A DNA stretch of 9,870 bases from Syntrophomonas sp. UBA5288 (lineage in GTDB: Bacteria; Bacillota; Syntrophomonadia; Syntrophomonadales; Syntrophomonadaceae), in assembly GCA_002408445.1 (NCBI GenBank), contig DHSK01000103.1, positions 1 through 9,870 on the forward strand, written 5' to 3'. Positions 6,780 through 9,870 of this stretch are shown in pieces. A model generated the notes under the pieces. It had not been told where the DNA came from, searched no databases, and saw nothing but the letters and a program-made list of their open reading frames with translations. Both the position numbers and the translations under genes were made by a program. Each line of letters starts with the position of its first letter. The first letter of the stretch is position 1.

Positions 6780-6838
6780 TATGGGTATAAAAGCCTTACA
6801 AGTAATCAAATGTAAGGCATGGCATTTTTATTCCCATA
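6780..6838 (-). promoter_or_regulatory. Leader hairpin with terminator-like end, upstream of CoA-transferase copy 1
   Basis: On the minus strand a long imperfect hairpin forms between TATGGG (6838-6833) and CCCATA (6785-6780). Its core is GCCTTACA (6818-6811) with TGTAAGGC (6800-6793), a perfect 8-bp stem and 10-base loop. The AT-rich sides also pair, with an asymmetric bulge. The core stem is followed by TTTTAT, so it could act as a weak terminator or attenuator. It lies between the promoter and the ribosome-binding site. Confidence 0.5.
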
Positions 6839-6853
6839 ACGACATAATTCGGA

Positions 6854-6862
6854 ATTATATCA
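6854..6862 (-). promoter_or_regulatory. Extended -10 promoter for CoA-transferase copy 1
   Basis: The minus strand reads TGATATAAT (6862-6854), a perfect TATAAT with the extended TGn. No good -35 lies 17 bases upstream, as is common for extended -10 promoters. It gives a leader of roughly 95 bases before the GTG start and implies that copy 1 can be expressed independently of copy 2. Confidence 0.5.
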
Positions 6863-6939
6863 TAAAATCCTTTAATTGGATTAATTTTTATATAATACTA
6901 TTAAATGTAACTTATTTGCTGCAAGGGAAAATAGAATAG

Positions 6940-7161
6940 TTAACAAACTGCCTTTTGGTGATACTCATCAGTGTTCAAGAGCCTTTCAGCCAGGATCGCA
7001 TTTTGTATTTCCACTATCAATAAATCTATCCCATATTCCAGGCCGGAAGCTCTTATTTTAAAATAGTCGCTTTCCGGAAAAGGCTGTACTCTATCATAAG
7101 CTAATCCATAGGCATTGTTTTTAATGCTGACCAATCTGTTTAGAATATCAATATTATCCAT
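6940..7161 (-). CDS. Small uncharacterised protein (73 aa)
   Basis: I do not recognise this family. The ATG at 7161-7159 is chosen because AAGGAGGT lies 7 bases before it, one of the best ribosome-binding sites in the window; the open frame extends 10 codons further, across that site. The product starts MDNIDILNRLVSIKNNAYGL, has no signal peptide, no membrane segment and only one cysteine (the last residue), and its second half (EYGIDLLIVEIQNAILAERLL) looks like an amphipathic helix. It is mildly acidic and probably cytosolic. It sits between the two CoA-transferase paralogues on the same strand, just past a terminator hairpin, so it would be made by read-through or from an unseen promoter. 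A link to acyl-CoA metabolism is only suggested by position. Confidence 0.7.
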   Translation of the reverse strand: MDNIDILNRLVSIKNNAYGLAYDRVQPFPESDYFKIRASGLEYGIDLLIVEIQNAILAERLLNTDEYHQKAVC

Positions 7162-7189
7162 TATTTCTACCTCCTTGGTTTGAACATAC

Positions 7190-7228
7190 AAAAAAGAACG
7201 AAGGGCGGCCGCTTTACCGCCGCCCTTT
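7190..7228 (-). terminator. Intrinsic terminator after CoA-transferase copy 2
   Basis: AAGGGCGGC (minus 7227-7219) pairs perfectly with GCCGCCCTT (7209-7201), giving a 9-bp GC-rich stem and 9-base loop. CGTTCTTTTTT follows. It is the strongest terminator in the window and lies 41 bases after the copy-2 stop and just before the ribosome-binding site of the small gene. Confidence 0.9.
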
Positions 7229-7268
7229 GCATTAAGTAAAGAGGTAATTAGGGGAATTTAGTAAGTTG

Positions 7269-8612
7269 TTAAGAAATTTTGTTGGTTTTAACCCAGATTT
7301 TCATCTTTTCCGCCTCTTTTATCAGTTCATCCCGAAACTGGGGATGGGCGATGTTAATTAACGCTTCAGCTCGTTTCCAGGTTGATTCACCTTTGAGCAT
7401 GGCCTTGCCATATTCGGTAACCACGTAGAAATTCACCGTACGGGGATCTGTCACCGTTCCGCCCAAAGTAATGGTAGGCTTAATGCGGGATTCCAGCTCA
7501 CCATTCTTTCCCTCAATCGTCGAGCTGAGACAAATGAATCCTTTGCCACCTTCAGACTTATAAGAACCAAAAATGTAATCAAACTGTCCCCCGGTACCGG
7601 AGATTTGCCTGGTACCGGATGATTCGGCACAGGCCTGGCCATATAAATCTATTTCAATGGCGTTGTTAATGGCTACTACTTTTTTATTACGGGCTATAAT
7701 ATAAGGATCATTAGTATAATTTACCGGATAAGCAGCACAGGCCGGATTATCATTCATGAAATCGTAAAGCTTATTACTGCCCATGGCGAAGGTGTAAACC
7801 ATTTTACATTGGTCAATCTGCTTGCGGCGCCCGTTAAGACGGCCGGCTTCATACATATCAACAAATGAATCTACCAGCATTTCCGTATGTGCACCGAGAT
7901 CTTTAAGGTCTGATTTAGCAATCATTGCTCCGATAGCATTAGGCATAGCACCGATTCCGAGCTGCAAACAGGCACCGTCTTCTATCTCTTCCAATACCAG
8001 CTCCGCCACTTTATTATCCACATCTGAAATGGGAACCTCGGGAAGCTGTAAAAGCGGTTCATTATGGCCTTCCACGATGAAGTCTATATCAGAGATATGA
8101 ATTGATTCACGTATTCCCCCTAAACATTTGGGAACGGACGTGTTTACTTCGGCAATTATGATCCGGGCTGCATCACAGAAGGCTGGGGTCATTGAACATG
8201 ATGTTCCATGATTAAAATAGCCATGTTCATCCATAGGAGCAACTTTTATAAAAGCAACATCGATAGGTACATAACCTCTTTCATAAAAAGTTGGCGCTTC
8301 ATGATATACCAAGGGCATGTAATAGCAAAGACCCAAGTCATGCAGTTTGCGGCTGGCTGCACTGAAATGCCAGTCGTTATAAATAAAGTGTTCTTTATGA
8401 GGGTCGGCTAATACTGCCTTGGGTTGAAAAGGGCAGGTGGTTGTGATTATTTTAACATTGGTCAGTTCATCTTTACGTTTAGCCAGCGCTTCATCCAGAA
8501 GTGCTGAGACCATCATAAATTCGCCATAGTTTATCGTATCTCCTGATTTAACCACCTGGACCGCTTTATCGGCCGTAGTCAGTTTGCTTTGGTATTCTTC
8601 CATATAATTCAT
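7269..8612 (-). CDS. Acetyl-CoA hydrolase/transferase family CoA-transferase, copy 2
   Basis: This 447-residue paralogue of the 5411-6754 product has the same length, is about 80% identical by eye, and is colinear without gaps. It carries the same motifs: [14 protein letters not shown] (79-92), [11 protein letters not shown] (218-228), AHTEMLVD with probable catalytic Glu244, and SGTGGQFDYIFGS (338-350). The ATG follows AGGAGG at 8 to 9 bases. It begins 43 bases after the acyl-CoA dehydrogenase stop with no terminator between, so the two are very likely co-transcribed. That pairing fits activation of a short-chain acid to its CoA ester followed by dehydrogenation, as in syntrophic butyrate oxidation; the reverse, butyrate formation, uses the same enzymes. 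Substrate differences from copy 1 are not predictable here. Confidence 0.94.
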   Translation of the reverse strand: MNYMEEYQSKLTTADKAVQVVKSGDTINYGEFMMVSALLDEALAKRKDELTNVKIITTTCPFQPKAVLADPHKEHFIYNDWHFSAASRKLHDLGLCYYMPLVYHEAPTFYERGYVPIDVAFIKVAPMDEHGYFNHGTSCSMTPAFCDAARIIIAEVNTSVPKCLGGIRESIHISDIDFIVEGHNEPLLQLPEVPISDVDNKVAELVLEEIEDGACLQLGIGAMPNAIGAMIAKSDLKDLGAHTEMLVDSFVDMYEAGRLNGRRKQIDQCKMVYTFAMGSNKLYDFMNDNPACAAYPVNYTNDPYIIARNKKVVAINNAIEIDLYGQACAESSGTRQISGTGGQFDYIFGSYKSEGGKGFICLSSTIEGKNGELESRIKPTITLGGTVTDPRTVNFYVVTEYGKAMLKGESTWKRAEALINIAHPQFRDELIKEAEKMKIWVKTNKIS

Positions 8613-8655
8613 AGATATTATTCCTCCTACCTGATTTGTGGGGGAAAATACTTGT

Positions 8656-9798
8656 TTAGCTCCTGAGCAAGTCTCCCGCTATTACTATGCGCTGCACTTC
8701 AGCGGTACCTTCAAATATCTGGAATATCTTGGCGTCACGCATGTATTTTTCAACCGGATAATCTTTGGTATATCCATATCCACCAAAAATCTGTACTGCT
8801 TCCAATGCACAGAACATGGCGGTGTCACCGGCAAAACATTTGGCGAGTGAAGCCGCTTTGCTGAATCTTGGTACATTCATATCCTGTAAAGAGGAGGCTT
8901 CCAGGTATAGCAGACGTGAAGCTTCGATTTTCATTGCCATGTCAGCCATTTTAAACTGAATGGCCTGGAAGGAGGAAATGGGTTTGCCAAACTGAGTTCT
9001 TTCCTTGGCATAGGCGAGAGAAGCATCAAGGCAGGATTGGGCCACACCGGTGGCCATAGCGCCGATGCTTGCTCTGGAAAGGTCCAGAGTTTTCATAATG
9101 ATGTAGAACCCTTGTCCTTCAGAACCCAGCAAATTCTTGGCCGGTACCCTGACATCTTCAAATATAACCGAGGTGGTATTGGAGTTTCTGATTCCCAGTT
9201 TATCTTCCTCCGGTCCTATAGTTATTCCCGGAGTATTGCGGTCAATCATAAACGCACACATGCCCTTTGGGCCCAGCTTCTTATCCAAGGTGGCCATTAA
9301 AGTATAGACTCCGGCGGTTCCACCGTTACTTATAAATTGCTTGGTCCCGTTTATGATATAATCATCGCCGTCTTTTACGCAACGGGTGGCAATGCCCCCC
9401 GCATCAGAACCGGCCCCGGGCTCGGTCAGACAAAAAGCGGCCAGGGCGCCTTCATTCAACATGCCATAGAACCATTTCTTTTGCTCGTGGTCGGCCGCTA
9501 TCAATACCGGATCGGCAGCCAGCAGGGTACTGGCGACCATAATAGTACCTACACCGGCGTCTCCATGACAGATTTCTTCGGCTACTATATTTTGAGCTAC
9601 ATGATCAAGACCGGCTCCGCCATATTCTTCCGGCACTCCTATAGTCATCAGACCAACTTCATGCATTTTTTTGATACAATCAGCCGGATAAATATGATTT
9701 TTATCCCAGTCTGACGCATAAGGAGCAATCTCATTGTCGGAAAAATCCCGGGCCATTTTGCGCATCATTTCTTGTTCTTCACTTAAACGAAAATCCAT
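8656..9798 (-). CDS. Short-chain acyl-CoA dehydrogenase (butyryl-CoA dehydrogenase type)
   Basis: This FAD enzyme oxidises a short-chain acyl-CoA to the trans-2-enoyl-CoA, passing electrons to an electron-transfer flavoprotein. The 380-residue protein has the standard length. Residues 1-115 form the helical N-terminal domain. AFCLTEPGAGSDAGG (121-135) is the first family signature and FISNGG (155-160) lies in the beta domain. RTQFGKPISSFQAIQ (267-281) contributes to FAD binding, and QIFGGYGYTKDYPVEKYMRD (336-355) is the second signature. IFEGTAEVQR (361-370) holds the probable catalytic base Glu363 in the position typical of short-chain members. The ATG is preceded by GGGAGGG at 7 to 8 bases. 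It is the first visible gene of a unit with CoA-transferase copy 2; its promoter and any earlier gene lie in or beyond the last 72 bases. No etfAB is in view. Confidence 0.95.
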   Translation of the reverse strand: MDFRLSEEQEMMRKMARDFSDNEIAPYASDWDKNHIYPADCIKKMHEVGLMTIGVPEEYGGAGLDHVAQNIVAEEICHGDAGVGTIMVASTLLAADPVLIAADHEQKKWFYGMLNEGALAAFCLTEPGAGSDAGGIATRCVKDGDDYIINGTKQFISNGGTAGVYTLMATLDKKLGPKGMCAFMIDRNTPGITIGPEEDKLGIRNSNTTSVIFEDVRVPAKNLLGSEGQGFYIIMKTLDLSRASIGAMATGVAQSCLDASLAYAKERTQFGKPISSFQAIQFKMADMAMKIEASRLLYLEASSLQDMNVPRFSKAASLAKCFAGDTAMFCALEAVQIFGGYGYTKDYPVEKYMRDAKIFQIFEGTAEVQRIVIAGDLLRS

Positions 9799-9870
9799 GA
9801 TTATAACCCTCCCATATTCTATTTACTATATGTCCCTGGTCCACAGAGAACACATGGCCGGGCCGCCGCC

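Noticed and set aside
9337..9714. 125-codon open frame antisense to the acyl-CoA dehydrogenase
   Set aside because: It is a shadow of a fully conserved dehydrogenase frame; its translation shows no family motif.
9799..9870. Promoter or terminator in the last 72 bases
   Set aside because: A TATAGT and a GC-rich end (GGCCGGGCCGCCGCC) are present, but no convincing -35, stem plus T tract, or coding frame can be shown before the window ends.

Overview
The window most likely comes from an anaerobic, hydrogen-producing Firmicute of the syntrophic fatty-acid-oxidiser type (Syntrophomonadaceae-like). This is an inference from gene content: a hydrogenase-maturation operon sits beside a short-chain acyl-CoA dehydrogenase and two butyryl/4-hydroxybutyrate-type CoA-transferases. 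Shine-Dalgarno sequences are strong and Firmicute-like. No 16S or other phylogenetic marker is present, so the placement is tentative.

Layout. Positions 1-3679 (+) hold a compact hyp operon: the 3' part of hypF, then hypC, hypD and hypE with overlapping or abutting ends, closed by an intrinsic terminator at 3706-3735. Positions 3736-4539 carry no protein gene but are rich in structure. They contain a MITE-like inverted repeat (3755-3836). On the minus strand they contain two tandem copies of a roughly 95-nt structured RNA (4252-4345 and 4074-4168), each followed by its own intrinsic terminator, with a plausible promoter ahead of the pair and a third terminator beyond. Positions 4540-5328 (+) encode an unusual guanylate-kinase-like protein fused to a DUF1653 domain.

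From 5411 to the right edge everything is on the minus strand. In transcription order there is an acyl-CoA dehydrogenase (9798-8656), a CoA-transferase (8612-7269), a terminator hairpin, a small unknown gene (7161-6940), a promoter with a long leader hairpin, and a second CoA-transferase (6754-5411) about 80% identical to the first.

How it fits together. HypF, HypC, HypD and HypE build and deliver the Fe(CN)2CO ligands of [NiFe]-hydrogenases, a route for disposing of electrons as H2. The CoA-transferases can activate a short-chain acid such as butyrate with acetyl-CoA, and the dehydrogenase would then oxidise the acyl-CoA to the enoyl-CoA. The most interesting unexplained signal is the tandem minus-strand RNA pair: its helices covary between copies, yet it has no obvious gene downstream on its own strand.
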